This document shows positions 50,221-59,975 of a stretch of DNA of 64,000 nucleotides, one piece after another. The notes beneath the pieces were generated by a model. The model searched no databases. It saw only the letters and a program-made list of their open reading frames with translations, and was not told the DNA's origin. Position numbers and translations under genes: made by a program. The stretch's first letter is position 1, and every line of letters starts with the position of its first letter. This DNA is from Bartonella tribocorum CIP 105476 (GTDB lineage Bacteria; Pseudomonadota; Alphaproteobacteria; Rhizobiales; Rhizobiaceae), in the NCBI RefSeq assembly GCF_000196435.1, contig NC_010161.1:1674001-1738000 (forward strand), written 5' to 3'.

Positions 50221-51623
50221 TTAAAAATATCTCATACCTTAGAAAAAAATATTTGCAATAGGCAGTATAGAAGCAATTGTGTACAAACCGATTTTATAAA
50301 ATCAGATAAAATTCTATGCGTTATATACCATGGTGAAACAGAAAGCATCGCTTGATCCAGACCTTCTTATGAAAATTGGTATGATCTATCAACAACGCGA
50401 ATAATGTTACGCAAATCTTATGATTCGAACCAATAACAAATTAACACGAAAATATCTCTGAAGATAATCCTGAACGCTTTAATAAGAGGACACGAAAAAG
50501 CTTATTTTAAAAGAAAAATGTAGTCATAATTTTATTTTACATAGCATCATCTATGTTTTTTAAGCAATATTGCAAAGCAAGAATATAACAATGTTATAGG
50601 AATAAGTTCTTATAGACAGCCGCGCCACCTAAAGAAAAACGATTAACGCATTTACAAGGCAATCGCCCCTCTGCAAACACTGTTTAAATACTGATTCTCT
50701 ATCATGAATAAAAATGACAATGTTAAAGAGATACAATGAATCATCACCCATGATCTCCGTACGTAAATTGTAGAATTTACAACAAAGAAGAAATTCTCTC
50801 ACGTAAATGAAGAGTGATGATCTTTGAAGAAGAAAGGTACTTTTCCAACAAAAAATCACCTCCCTTACCAGTCATTTTGCAGAAAAGAGAAAGCTCTCTT
50901 CACAATCAATACGAGAAGATTTTAAGCAACATAAAAAAGAGCAAAGTTTACCGAAATACTGCCAATACCTTATAAGAGTAAAATCAAAAAAGATCTTGTG
51001 ATTTCAATAACAACTTGAATGACGTAAAAACTATAATTTGAGCATTAGACAGAAAACATACAATGGTAAAAAATATCAACAAATATTACCATCTCTACTC
51101 CCATGCTTCCTATAAACCTCTATCATACCCTTTCATATACAATCTTTTATCATGATGATATTATTCAAATATCTCAAAGACGTAAAGATCATTCAAAGAA
51201 AGCGGATTTGAACTCTCTATTTTCAGGACTTTTTTTATGAACAAGCACAAAATTCAGCATTGTTTTTGTGGATCAAACCCATTTGTAGAACATGCATAAC
51301 TCACCTCATAAAGGTGTTAACCTCCCGCTTTTGAAGAACATCACACAGAAAAAATAAAAAACAGCATATAAATTAAGGAAGCGAACAAGCAACACATATC
51401 AACTTAATCCAGATGCTTCAATGTTGTAAATGAAAGCGTTTCTTTTATGAGACCGAAAAGTCTATCATCACTTCATATATTAAAGTAACTTATAGAAAAA
51501 TAGTGCAACAAAAAAACGACAAAAGAATTCAGAATAAACAGAGAAATAAATCAAAAGAACGAAAGATACAGAATCGCCAAACTTTTACGAAGCTATCCAT
51601 TTTTCTCTTGGATAATTCCCCAT
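50221..51623. other. 1.4-kb AT-rich spacer without recognisable genes
   Basis: Only short frames; a 76-codon minus-strand frame (50629-50859) has no family resemblance. The region may be eroded phage or island DNA between the HTH switch and the tRNA gene. Confidence 0.4.
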
Positions 51624-51700
51624 TGGTGGGCCCGGAGGGACTCGAACCCCCAACCAAGCGGTTATGAGCCGCTGGCTCTAACCAATTGAGCTACAGGCCC
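51624..51700 (-). tRNA. tRNA with CAU anticodon, probably tRNA-Ile2 (lysidine type)
   Basis: Complete cloverleaf on the minus strand: acceptor stem GGGCCTG / CGGGCCC, D-arm AGCTCAATTGGTTAGAGC, anticodon stem-loop GCGGCTCATAACCGC, T-arm GGGGGTTCGAGTCCCTC, discriminator A, encoded CCA. The anticodon CAT is read as Met or, after lysidine modification, Ile AUA. The CTCATAA loop and the following CGCTTGGT resemble E. coli ileX, so I favour tRNA-Ile2. tRNA genes are frequent integration sites; the broken integrase lies 2.3 kb away. Confidence 0.92.
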
Positions 51701-51868
51701 CACATAGGTGGTCTTTCTCTAAACTAAAATGCTCTATGATACAAGAGCTGACCCGAATTATAACCCATCTTTTTCTCTTTTCTATTGGTTTTTTTTCTAA
51801 CGCCCTAATTTCTTTACAAGAACTCTCAAAAATGAGAGAATAGTGATGACAAATGTAAAGGAATAGAT

Positions 51869-52612
51869 ATGATAGAAAAGAAAACTCAACCACTGAAGAG
51901 TTCTTTGGTTAAAATAGCCATATTAACATTCACACTCTTAGCCGCTTCATTGGCGGGTGTGCGTGCTTATGCTGAAGACAATAAAAGAGATGCAACGATT
52001 ACAGTAACTGCAACCGGAGAAAGTCAAGCTGCACCGGATATGGCGATTATTAATCTCGCCGTTGTTACTGATGATAAAACTGCTCAAAAAGCATTAGCCG
52101 CGAATAATAAATCTATGAATGATATTGTAAATGCCTTTAAAAGCAATGGCATCCAAGCAAATGATTTACAAACATCGGGCTTATCTATTTATCAATCTCA
52201 TGCCGATAAACATCACGAAAAAAAGAGTAATGAAAAACTCTATCATGTTTCAAATTCTTTAACCGTGCGCATTCGTGATCTTAGCAACGCTGGTAAAATC
52301 TTTGACCAAGCGATGACACTGGGGGTTAATTCAGTGAATGGCATTACTTTTACCAATGCAGATACGAAGCCATTTTATCAAGAAGCACGTAAAAAAGCCA
52401 TTACTGAAGCCATTGAAAAAGCGCAAACAATAGCACAAGCGGCTGATTTAAAATTAGGGAAAATTATTAAAATTAATGAAAAAGAGGATTACTACCACCC
52501 AACACCGCGTCTCATGAGTAGAGCAGCTGATGCAAGCTACGCAGACACAAATTTTGCAGGGGGTGAATTAAATTATAATGTGACTGTCACTGTCGTCTTT
52601 GCGATCGATTAA
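51869..52612 (+). CDS. SIMPL domain periplasmic protein (BP26/Omp28-like)
   Basis: 247 residues with a cleavable signal peptide (about 1-35, 'IAILTFTLLAASLAGVRAYA'). The SIMPL (DUF541) domain follows: 'ITVTATGESQAAPDMAIINL', 'DDKTAQKALAANNKSMNDIV', 'GIQANDLQTSGLSIY', 'YHVSNSLTVRIRDLSNAG', 'ARKKAITEAIEKAQTIAQAA', and a C-terminal strand 'ELNYNVTVTVVFAID'. It is the counterpart of the Brucella 26-kDa periplasmic immunogenic protein, which forms ring- or channel-like oligomers; the exact role is unknown. AAAGGAATAG precedes the ATG. A core gene within the accessory region. Confidence 0.9.
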   Translation: MIEKKTQPLKSSLVKIAILTFTLLAASLAGVRAYAEDNKRDATITVTATGESQAAPDMAIINLAVVTDDKTAQKALAANNKSMNDIVNAFKSNGIQANDLQTSGLSIYQSHADKHHEKKSNEKLYHVSNSLTVRIRDLSNAGKIFDQAMTLGVNSVNGITFTNADTKPFYQEARKKAITEAIEKAQTIAQAADLKLGKIIKINEKEDYYHPTPRLMSRAADASYADTNFAGGELNYNVTVTVVFAID

Positions 52613-52633
52613 AGCACCAACCATTGTATAAAG

Positions 52634-52678
52634 CACTCATATTACTGGCTTTCACATAGAAGACCAGTAATATGAGTG
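52634..52678. terminator. Long perfect hairpin at the convergent SIMPL / YcgN junction
   Basis: CACTCATATTACTGG (52634-52648) and CCAGTAATATGAGTG (52664-52678) form a perfect 15-bp stem with a 15-base loop. It includes the last codons and stop of the YcgN-family gene. No strong U-tract follows on either strand, but the position between convergent genes suggests transcript ends or mRNA 3' stabilisation. Confidence 0.6.
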
Positions 52679-53103
52679 AGATAATCTTCTTCAGATGATA
52701 ATTCATCTTCGTAGATTTCTATATATCCGCGTGCGGAAATGTGTACTTTATGCACCGTTTGATAATCTCCTGATACCAATGGATGCCACCATGGAAGATC
52801 TTTTCCTTCATGAATTAACTTATAAGCACAACTTTCTGGAAGCCAACGCGCTGTTTTAACGGTTGTAATGTCTAACGATATACAATCTGGTACAATTGAT
52901 TTACGATGAACATAGTCTCGACACTGGCAAGTTTCCCCATCTAAAAGACGACAAGCAATACTGGTTGCGTACAGATCACCCGTATCATCATCCTCAACTT
53001 TATGGAGACAACAACGACCACAGCCATCACAAAGGCTCTCCCACTCTGAGAAGGAAAGCTCTTCTAATTTTTTTACTTTCCAAAAAGGAAGTTCTCCACT
53101 CAT
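52642..53103 (-). CDS. YcgN family cysteine cluster protein (UPF0260)
   Basis: 153 residues from ATG 53103; a GTG four codons earlier is an alternative. The family's cysteine cluster is intact: 'WESLCDGCGRCCLHKVED', 'ATSIACRLLDGETCQCRDYV' and 'VPDCISLD', with 'WLPESCAYKLIHEGKDLPWW' and HPLVSGD. This resembles a zinc- or iron-binding cluster as in the CxxCxxCC proteins. Function unknown. The final codons form one arm of the hairpin at 52634-52678. Confidence 0.9.
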   Translation of the reverse strand: MSGELPFWKVKKLEELSFSEWESLCDGCGRCCLHKVEDDDTGDLYATSIACRLLDGETCQCRDYVHRKSIVPDCISLDITTVKTARWLPESCAYKLIHEGKDLPWWHPLVSGDYQTVHKVHISARGYIEIYEDELSSEEDYLTHITGLLCESQ

Positions 53104-53547
53104 AAACTCGGACACACCTTTTTTAATTAAGACAATCGATAAAAAAAGAAAAAATTAAAAGTTTAATTTCTATCATCCCATCTATTTCTGTCTCTTAAAA
53201 AATTCAACTCAATACGTACTTCATAGAATTTTCTTAAAATTTATCTAAAAAAGGGCGTATTCAAAAAATAGCGCATATAATAAATGAACGTAACCTATTA
53301 AAAAATTCCTTTGTGAACGGACAAAGAATGAAATGCGTCACCTAAAGAGATAAAATATTCTGCAAAAAATACACCTTTCTCATCAAAAAGACAGCACACT
53401 GTGCTATTAAATCTTCTTAAGATATCCTATCTCTTAAGAAACGCATCGCTCTAGCCAAGATAATATTTTGTCGTTCATTTCTTGAAAGCCCCCTCTACTC
53501 CATAAACATTCTTTGCCCTATATCTATCCCTACGTGACAAGTTTTTT
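53104..53547. other. Spacer without recognisable gene
   Basis: About 440 AT-rich bases between the YcgN-family gene and the AlpA-like gene; both are on the minus strand. No clear terminator for the AlpA-like gene was recognised. Confidence 0.35.
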
Positions 53548-53748
53548 TTATGCCGCGTCACTTTGACGTTGCTGTTTTGCTTGTTCGATGACATTCAAAA
53601 GATCCGATTGTAACCAACGGGATAAAAAACCAAATTTTAAAGGTTTTGGGAGAGAGCCATTGGTAACATGGCGGCGGAATGTTGAGACACTCATGTGAAG
53701 CAATTTTGCACTTTCACGGTCCGTTAAAAGAAGATCATTTTCTGTCAT
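53548..53748 (-). CDS. AlpA-like phage regulator / excisionase
   Basis: 66 residues with a MerR-like winged helix (HTH_17): 'LLTDRESAKLLHMSVSTFRR', 'HVTNGSLPKPLKFGFLSRWL' and a final helix rich in Gln. This is the AlpA family of prophage regulators and excisionases, commonly beside P4-type integrases. AAAGGATTTTATT lies before ATG 53748. It is downstream of the broken integrase on the same strand, so it belongs to the same island remnant. Confidence 0.82.
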   Translation of the reverse strand: MTENDLLLTDRESAKLLHMSVSTFRRHVTNGSLPKPLKFGFLSRWLQSDLLNVIEQAKQQRQSDAA

Positions 53749-53977
53749 AATAAAATCCTTTCATTTTCAAAAATGGAAACAAATCATAAGCATTTATTAA
53801 GCACATTTTGGTTCATTTTTAAGGTATTTTATTTATAAAAAACAATATTTTATCATATAATTTGTAATGTGATAATTTATGAGTCTTATTGAGAGCGAAT
53901 GAGAGAGGAGAGAGCTAAAGTTATCCACAGATCATGGGGTTATGCACCCCATATCTTAAGATTCATAAGCCGCCCGT

Positions 53978-55136
53978 TTATCCATATAAAACGCGGCGCT
54001 GTTCTAGATAGTCAGTACGACGATAGGCACGCTCTACTTTACCGCCGACCGTATGAGCTAAAATAGTTTCAGCGACCTCATAGGGGGCATTGGTTGTTTC
54101 AGCGAGCCAATTGCGTAGACTAGAACGAAAACCATGCGGACGTGCTTCAAGTCCAATCTGTTGCATATCAAGTCCAATCTGTTGCATATATTGTGACATG
54201 CAATTCTCACCAAGAGGACCCCGACCGGTTGCAGAAAAGAAGAAATCATTGCGAGAGAAAGCGAGCGCGCTTGTTTCAAAATTTCTAATGCCTCTAATGA
54301 TAAGGGGACGCGAAATTCTGTTGTAGCATCACGCCTTCCTTTCATATTTTCAGCAGGAATAGTCCATATATCTCCATCGACTTGATCTTTATGCATATGA
54401 CGTAAAGGATTGCTACGGCCCCCTAGGATAAGTAAACGCAAAGCTAGTTGTGTTAGGGGTGATGCTTCGCAAAGTATTTTATAAAAAGCCGGCACATCTT
54501 TCCAATCCATGACTGATCTATTCGTGATCTCATGGCGTTGTTTTCCTAAGAGAGCTTGTGCTTTTGTTGTTGCTTGTAAATCAACATCCAGACCCAAAGC
54601 TGCCGCATGCTTGAGACAAAGATCAAGACGATTCAGTACTTTCTCTGCTGTTGAAGCTTTTGAATGCTAGATAGGAGCAAGAACATTACGTATCTCTTGT
54701 TTATGTAATCTCTGAAACGGGCAGACAGCCTAATTTAGGGAGAATATGAAGACGTAAAGGTAAAAACCAATCACAAGCCTTACCATCATCTTTTAATTCA
54801 GCTTTACGGCTTTCAAAAGCATCTACGGCAATATCTTTTAAGTAATGAAGATTGCTTATTGCCTCACGCTTTTGTTTGTTGCGTTCTTTAATGGGGTCAC
54901 GACCTTCGCGTAAAACAAAGCGCCACCCAGTTGCCAATTCACGGGCTTGTTTTAAAGAGACATCTCGCAACGCTCCCAAGCCCATTTCGCGACGAAGCCC
55001 GTGAAGGGTATAACGATAAAGCCATTGAGCACCTCCATCTTTACGTTTGTGAAGTAACAAGCCAGCGCCATCACACACTTTGCCAGCTCTCAATGTTGCG
55101 ACATATCTTGCATTTGAGAGCGTTCATAAGAGCCAT
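53978..55136 (-). pseudogene. Tyrosine integrase (P4/DUF4102 type), multiply broken
   Basis: A full-length integrase is traceable across frames. Arm-binding domain: ATG 55136 'MALMNALKCK', then 'VCDGAGLLLHKRKDGGAQWL' in another frame (frameshift near 55100). The frame is lost again near 54705 after 'LPVSEIT'. A TAG at 54667-54669 replaces the Trp of 'LAPIW'. A 2-base insertion in a CT run near 54256 shifts 'ARSLSRNDFFFSATGRGPLG'. The C-terminal catalytic part keeps 'HGFRSSLRNWLAE' (HxxR) and 'AHTVGGKVERAYRRTDYLEQ' with Tyr. A 21-base tandem duplication (54147-54188) adds seven residues. It cannot be functional. Confidence 0.88.
54147..54188. repeat. 21-bp perfect tandem duplication inside the integrase remnant
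   Basis: Two adjacent copies of a 21-base unit beginning TCAAGTCCAATCTGTTGC. It is in frame (seven codons, read as GLDMQQI-type repeats on the minus strand), probably replication slippage after loss of selection. Confidence 0.9.
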
Positions 55137-55493
55137 TTTTAGTCCTTTCTTATACAAATTTGATCCACACACTCATCCTGCTTATGAAGTGCAAATGAGT
55201 GGTTTTGATTGATGCAAGATAGGCAGATTTGAAATGAGAGAATCTTACGGTATTCGGGTTTCTCATTCAATATGAATAACGCTATATTATCATTATAAAT
55301 CAATGCCTTATTTTTTAATACAAAGAGATACAAAGCTCCAAAGCTACGAAAAACGTTAAATACCGTAAACTTTTTAGATTATTCAAAGTGTTCCATATTT
55401 TTCTTAAAAAACCACCCAAGTATACGGTCACACCCCCTGCCCTCCTCCATGAAGAAAAAAGAGAGAACGATTAAAATACACCAATTCCCTTAT
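55137..55493. other. Spacer between rpoD and the integrase remnant
   Basis: About 350 bases with short frames only. The sequence AACGCTATA (55268-55276) contains one half-site of the palindromes at 49727 and 50209, upstream of the integrase remnant. No rho-independent terminator for rpoD is evident. Confidence 0.35.
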
Positions 55494-57509
55494 TTAAGAA
55501 TCGAGAAAACTGCGTAATTTTCGCGAGCGGCTAGGATGCTTTAATTTACGAAGTGCCTTTGCCTCAATTTGACGAATACGTTCTCTTGTAACTGAGAACT
55601 GTTGTCCCACTTCTTCCAAGGTGTGATCAGTATTCATCCCTATCCCAAAACGCATCCGCAAAACACGTTCTTCCCGTGGTGTTAATGAAGCAAGAACACG
55701 TGTTGTCGTATCTCGAAGATTAGCCTGAATAGCTGCATCAATGGGTAATAATGCATTCCTATCCTCAATAAAATCACCCAAATGGGAATCATCTTCATCA
55801 CCAACAGGCGTTTCAAGTGAAATAGGTTCTTTTGCAATTTTAAGAACCTTTCTCACTTTTTCTAACGGCATAGAAAGCTTGCTAGACAATTCTTCTGGTG
55901 TTGGCTCTCGCCCAATTTCATGGAGAATCTGACGTGAGGTACGCACAATTTTGTTAATTGTTTCAATCATATGAACAGGGATACGAATAGTGCGTGCCTG
56001 ATCTGCAATTGAACGCGTAATGGCCTGACGAATCCACCATGTTGCATAAGTTGAAAATTTGTAGCCACGCCGATATTCAAACTTATCTACAGCCTTCATC
56101 AAACCGATATTGCCCTCTTGAATAAGATCAAGAAACTGCAAGCCACGATTAGTGTATTTTTTGGCAATTGAAATAACAAGACGTAAATTAGATTCGACCA
56201 TCTCTTTTTTTGCAATTGTTGATTCGCGTTCACCTTTCTGCACCTGCATAACAATCCGGCGAAACTCACCAATCGAAATAGCCGTTGCTTGCGCAAGATT
56301 TTGTATTTCACTCCGCAATTTTTGAATTTCTTTTGCTTCACGCATTGAAAATTCTTTCCAACCCGGAGCTGGTAAAGTGGCAATATAATTCATCCAATCT
56401 GCATCTAATTCACGACCTTGATATTCTCTTAAAAAATCGTCATGACCAATGCCATAACTGTTAGCGATTCGTTTCAGCTTACCTTCATTATGAATCAATC
56501 TCTTATTGATATCATAAAGCTGTTCAACCAACGCTTCGATACGATTTTGGTTCAAAGAAAGAGATTTTACCGCTTGAATCAACTCGCCTTTTAATTGAAT
56601 ATATTTTTTCTTTTGAGAAGCTGTAAGAGCTCCCTCTTTACGCTCTGCCAAACTGCTTTCAACATGTTGATCTTGTAATTTGCGTAATTTTACATAGGTT
56701 TGAGCAATAAAATCCAATGTTTCCATAACTTGAGGACAAAGCTCATTTTCCATTGCAGCAAGAGATAAGTTAACATCATCATCGTCTTCTTCATCATCTT
56801 CTTCAATGCCTCTTTCTCCTATATCTTCTCCTATATTACGTATACCAGAAGATATATCTTCTCCTTTTATCTTATCAACTTCACTTCGCTCAATAACAGG
56901 GGCCTGCTTTGCTTCTGGACCAGCGTAAGTGGTTTCGAGATCAATAATTTCACGAAGAAGAATACGCTGTTCTTTTAACTCATCACGCCAGATAATCAGA
57001 GCCTGAAAAGTCAAAGGACTCTCACAAAGTCCTGCAATCATTGTTTCACGCCCTGCTTCAATACGCTTGGCAATAGCAATTTCACCTTCCCGTGAAAGAA
57101 GCTCAACAGCTCCCATCTCACGTAAATACATACGCACCGGATCATCCGTACGATCTGTTACTTCGCGCTTATTCGTTGTCGTTGCAATTGCGTGGCTAGA
57201 AGCCTCGACTAAGTCTCCACCCTCTACCGTAATTTCTTCTTCATAATTTTCAGACTCAACTTCATTCTCATCATCGACAACATTAACCCCCATCTCAGAG
57301 AACATCGCCAAGATATCTTCAATTTGTTCAGATGTAACCTCGTCGGAAGGAAGAACAGCATTGAGTTCATCCATCGTTACGTAACCATTTTTTTTGGCAA
57401 GTTTAATCATTTTCTTGATGGCATCATCAGAAAAATCAAGAAGAGGACCATCCAAACTCGCTTGGCTTGTTACTTCCGCATTATCTTTCTGTTTAACCTT
57501 TGTTGCCAT
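55494..57509 (-). CDS. rpoD: RNA polymerase sigma factor RpoD (sigma-70)
   Basis: Primary sigma factor, 671 residues from ATG 57509 (GGAG 8 bases upstream; GTG 57530 is less likely). Region 1.1 at the N-terminus ('[20 protein letters not shown]'), 1.2 '[20 protein letters not shown]', an acidic non-conserved region ([14 protein letters not shown]), 2.1-2.4 '[20 protein letters not shown]', '[20 protein letters not shown]', '[20 protein letters not shown]', 3 '[20 protein letters not shown]', 4.2 '[20 protein letters not shown]'. The dnaG-rpoD order is the macromolecular synthesis operon; rpsU is not in the window next to dnaG. Confidence 0.97.
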   Translation of the reverse strand: MATKVKQKDNAEVTSQASLDGPLLDFSDDAIKKMIKLAKKNGYVTMDELNAVLPSDEVTSEQIEDILAMFSEMGVNVVDDENEVESENYEEEITVEGGDLVEASSHAIATTTNKREVTDRTDDPVRMYLREMGAVELLSREGEIAIAKRIEAGRETMIAGLCESPLTFQALIIWRDELKEQRILLREIIDLETTYAGPEAKQAPVIERSEVDKIKGEDISSGIRNIGEDIGERGIEEDDEEDDDDVNLSLAAMENELCPQVMETLDFIAQTYVKLRKLQDQHVESSLAERKEGALTASQKKKYIQLKGELIQAVKSLSLNQNRIEALVEQLYDINKRLIHNEGKLKRIANSYGIGHDDFLREYQGRELDADWMNYIATLPAPGWKEFSMREAKEIQKLRSEIQNLAQATAISIGEFRRIVMQVQKGERESTIAKKEMVESNLRLVISIAKKYTNRGLQFLDLIQEGNIGLMKAVDKFEYRRGYKFSTYATWWIRQAITRSIADQARTIRIPVHMIETINKIVRTSRQILHEIGREPTPEELSSKLSMPLEKVRKVLKIAKEPISLETPVGDEDDSHLGDFIEDRNALLPIDAAIQANLRDTTTRVLASLTPREERVLRMRFGIGMNTDHTLEEVGQQFSVTRERIRQIEAKALRKLKHPSRSRKLRSFLDS

Positions 57510-57901
57510 ACCATAACTCCACTCGATCACTTCATAGTTTCCATGTAATCATAGTTTCCATGTGACCAGCTTTTTTGCTCTCACTTATAATCAACCAATA
57601 GTTTCTCATATATACTTCCTTTTAAGAGATTGCTATTGGAAAGAATACATTTCGTATATGCCCTGATATCCTTATAAACCTGACATCCAGACAAAAACGC
57701 GGGAAAACTCCAGAAGTTTCCCCGACACCTCTCAGCCCTTCTGAGATAATCTCTGTACCCTATCGTAAGAACCAATTTCCCGCTTTTCCTAAAATTTATA
57801 TTGTCATCTTTATGAATTAATCGTTATCCTTATAAAAATGTCACTCTACATAAACTTCCTCATCTAAAACTTAAGTGACTGATTCGCATTAAAAAAGCGA
57901 A
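57510..57901 (-). other. Intergenic region between dnaG and rpoD
   Basis: About 390 bases, probably carrying an rpoD promoter. It contains a direct repeat next to the start region: ATAGTTTCCATGT occurs twice (57534-57546 and 57551-57563). No gene is supported. Confidence 0.4.
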
Positions 57902-59839
57902 TCATTTTATCGTATCTTGTGTATTCCCGTCTATTTTTTCATCCAACCAACTTCCAAACCCTTCAATTAATGCTTCTGTTGCCTGCATCTGCTCCAGCTC
58001 ATTTTTTATCTCCCGAAGCAGATCAAAAACCTCACTCTTAGGATTTTCTACAAGTTGCTCTTCAATATCCTGTAACCTCTTATGTAGGTGGTGTTCCTGA
58101 AGATGCAAGTAGACAGCTTGTTTTAATATAGCACGTGCATCTTCGATAGAAGCTCCCCCAAAGATAATACGCATACCAATATTTCGCACAAGATGTTTCA
58201 TACGCTCTAATAGAGCCTTTTGCCCTCTTTTTTCTAAGAACGCAACCATTGTCTCTTTATCATGGAGCGTCTGCTCTCCAAGAATTTCCAACATCGTTTG
58301 GTGAAAACAGATCAATTGTGTATTTTTTAATTCTAATTCAGAGAGAATCTCAAAATTTTCATGCCATAACTCAGGATAGTAAGCTAAAGTGAGTAAAATT
58401 ACAGCTTCACGCAACGGAATAGCTTGCGAAGAATTTCGTACTATTTCAGAATTTGCTAACAAAGAGAAGGATTGATCTTTAAAGATCCTATTGGGTGAAG
58501 TCTGTCCATATCGCCCTCCCCCTTTCTTTTTTGAAAAAGGGGGACGAAAAAAATCAAAAAGGCGTTTTTTTACATCTTGCAAATAATAACGACGGATATC
58601 TTCATCCTTAATCATAAAAATTTGTTGTTTGAGTTGTTTTTCTAGTGCTGCTCGTGCCTCTGGAGTTTCAAACTGCTTTCCATAAGTAGCACGCCACCAT
58701 AAAAGCTCAATCAATGGGATTGCTTTTTGCAAAAAAGAAGAAAAAAGCTGCGCACCACCAGCACAAACAATTTCATCAGGATCTTTTCCTTGTGGTAACA
58801 ACACAAAGCGGACACAAACCCCAACCTTTAAAAGAGGCAACACCCGATCAGCAACGCGAAAGGCAGCCTTTAAACCAGCATCATCTCCATCAAAACACAA
58901 AATGGGCTCCTTGCCCATCTGCCATAAAAGCTCAATTTGTGCTTCCGTTAATGCTGTCCCTAAGGGCGCAACAACCCCCTCAAAACCAACTTTAGTCAAT
59001 GCAATGACATCCATATACCCCTCGACAACAAGAAGTGAATGAATTTTTTCATCGCCAACAAAGCGACTATTTTTGCGCGCTGCTGCCGCGTTATAAAGTA
59101 TATTTCCTTTATGAAATAGCACTGTTTCAGGGCTGTTGAGATATTTTGCGCGTGTTTCTTTCTCTAACGCACGCCCTCCGAAAGCCACCACACGTCCACG
59201 CAAATCTTCAATAGGAAACATAATACGATTTCTAAATCGGTCATAAGAATCTACACTCTCCTCATGCACTGTGAGAAGTCCACATTCTTCCATTTGCTTT
59301 ATTGAAATACCGCGGGTACTCAAAGCTTCTTTCAAAGCTGTACGCTTTACCGGCGCAAAACCAATTCGAAAACGCTCTATAAGTTTTTGCGTAACACCAC
59401 GCTCCTCCAGATAACGACGAGCCTGCGCCCCTCCTTTATCGCGTAAATGATATTGAAAAAAGTCTGTTGCAATTTTCATCACATCATAAAGGTCAGCTTT
59501 TTCCATTTGACGTTGATGATTTTGAGGATCTTCAATAGGGAGTTTCATTCCTGCAAAATCAGCCAAACGCTCAACACTTTCTGAAAAGTGTAATCCATCA
59601 AGCTCGCACAGGAAGGTAAAAATATCTCCGCTTACCCCACAACCAAAACAATAATAACGCCCTTTATGATCATCACAATGAAAACTGGGCGTTTTCTCAC
59701 CGTGAAATGGACAACAACACCAAAAATCTCCCCGTGAAGGTTTACTTTTTCGCATGTCAAAATCCACCCGTTGACCAATCACTGTTGAAATTGGGAGTCT
59801 GCTACGCAGTTCATTCAGGAAATCAGGCGGAAAACGCAT
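57902..59839 (-). CDS. dnaG: DNA primase
   Basis: Synthesises RNA primers at the replication fork. N-terminal zinc-binding domain with Cys43, His46, Cys64, Cys67 ('CPFHGEKTPSFHCDD', 'YYCFGCGVSGDIFTF'), catalytic core with 'RFRNRIMFPIEDLRGRVVAF', 'GGRALEKETRAKYLNSPETV', TOPRIM 'LLVVEGYMDVIALTKVGF' (about 267-285) and 'EPILCFDGDDAGLKAAFRVA', and a divergent C-terminal helicase-binding part. 645 residues, normal. It lies upstream of rpoD on the same strand and divergent from the channel gene. Confidence 0.97.
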   Translation of the reverse strand: MRFPPDFLNELRSRLPISTVIGQRVDFDMRKSKPSRGDFWCCCPFHGEKTPSFHCDDHKGRYYCFGCGVSGDIFTFLCELDGLHFSESVERLADFAGMKLPIEDPQNHQRQMEKADLYDVMKIATDFFQYHLRDKGGAQARRYLEERGVTQKLIERFRIGFAPVKRTALKEALSTRGISIKQMEECGLLTVHEESVDSYDRFRNRIMFPIEDLRGRVVAFGGRALEKETRAKYLNSPETVLFHKGNILYNAAAARKNSRFVGDEKIHSLLVVEGYMDVIALTKVGFEGVVAPLGTALTEAQIELLWQMGKEPILCFDGDDAGLKAAFRVADRVLPLLKVGVCVRFVLLPQGKDPDEIVCAGGAQLFSSFLQKAIPLIELLWWRATYGKQFETPEARAALEKQLKQQIFMIKDEDIRRYYLQDVKKRLFDFFRPPFSKKKGGGRYGQTSPNRIFKDQSFSLLANSEIVRNSSQAIPLREAVILLTLAYYPELWHENFEILSELELKNTQLICFHQTMLEILGEQTLHDKETMVAFLEKRGQKALLERMKHLVRNIGMRIIFGGASIEDARAILKQAVYLHLQEHHLHKRLQDIEEQLVENPKSEVFDLLREIKNELEQMQATEALIEGFGSWLDEKIDGNTQDTIK

Positions 59840-59975
59840 TATCTCTCACAGAGTTTGAAAATTCTTTTTTGCATATTTAACGACTTTAGAGCATAATTCC
59901 AAGACTTCCTCTTAAAGCAGTTGTAAAATTTTAATCTCTCGACTGCCTATCATTTCAGAAATGGAGAGCAAAAAA

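Noticed and set aside
55265..55280. Possible third operator near the integrase remnant (AACGCTATA)
   Set aside because: Only one half-site is present; the other arm is TTATC and does not match.
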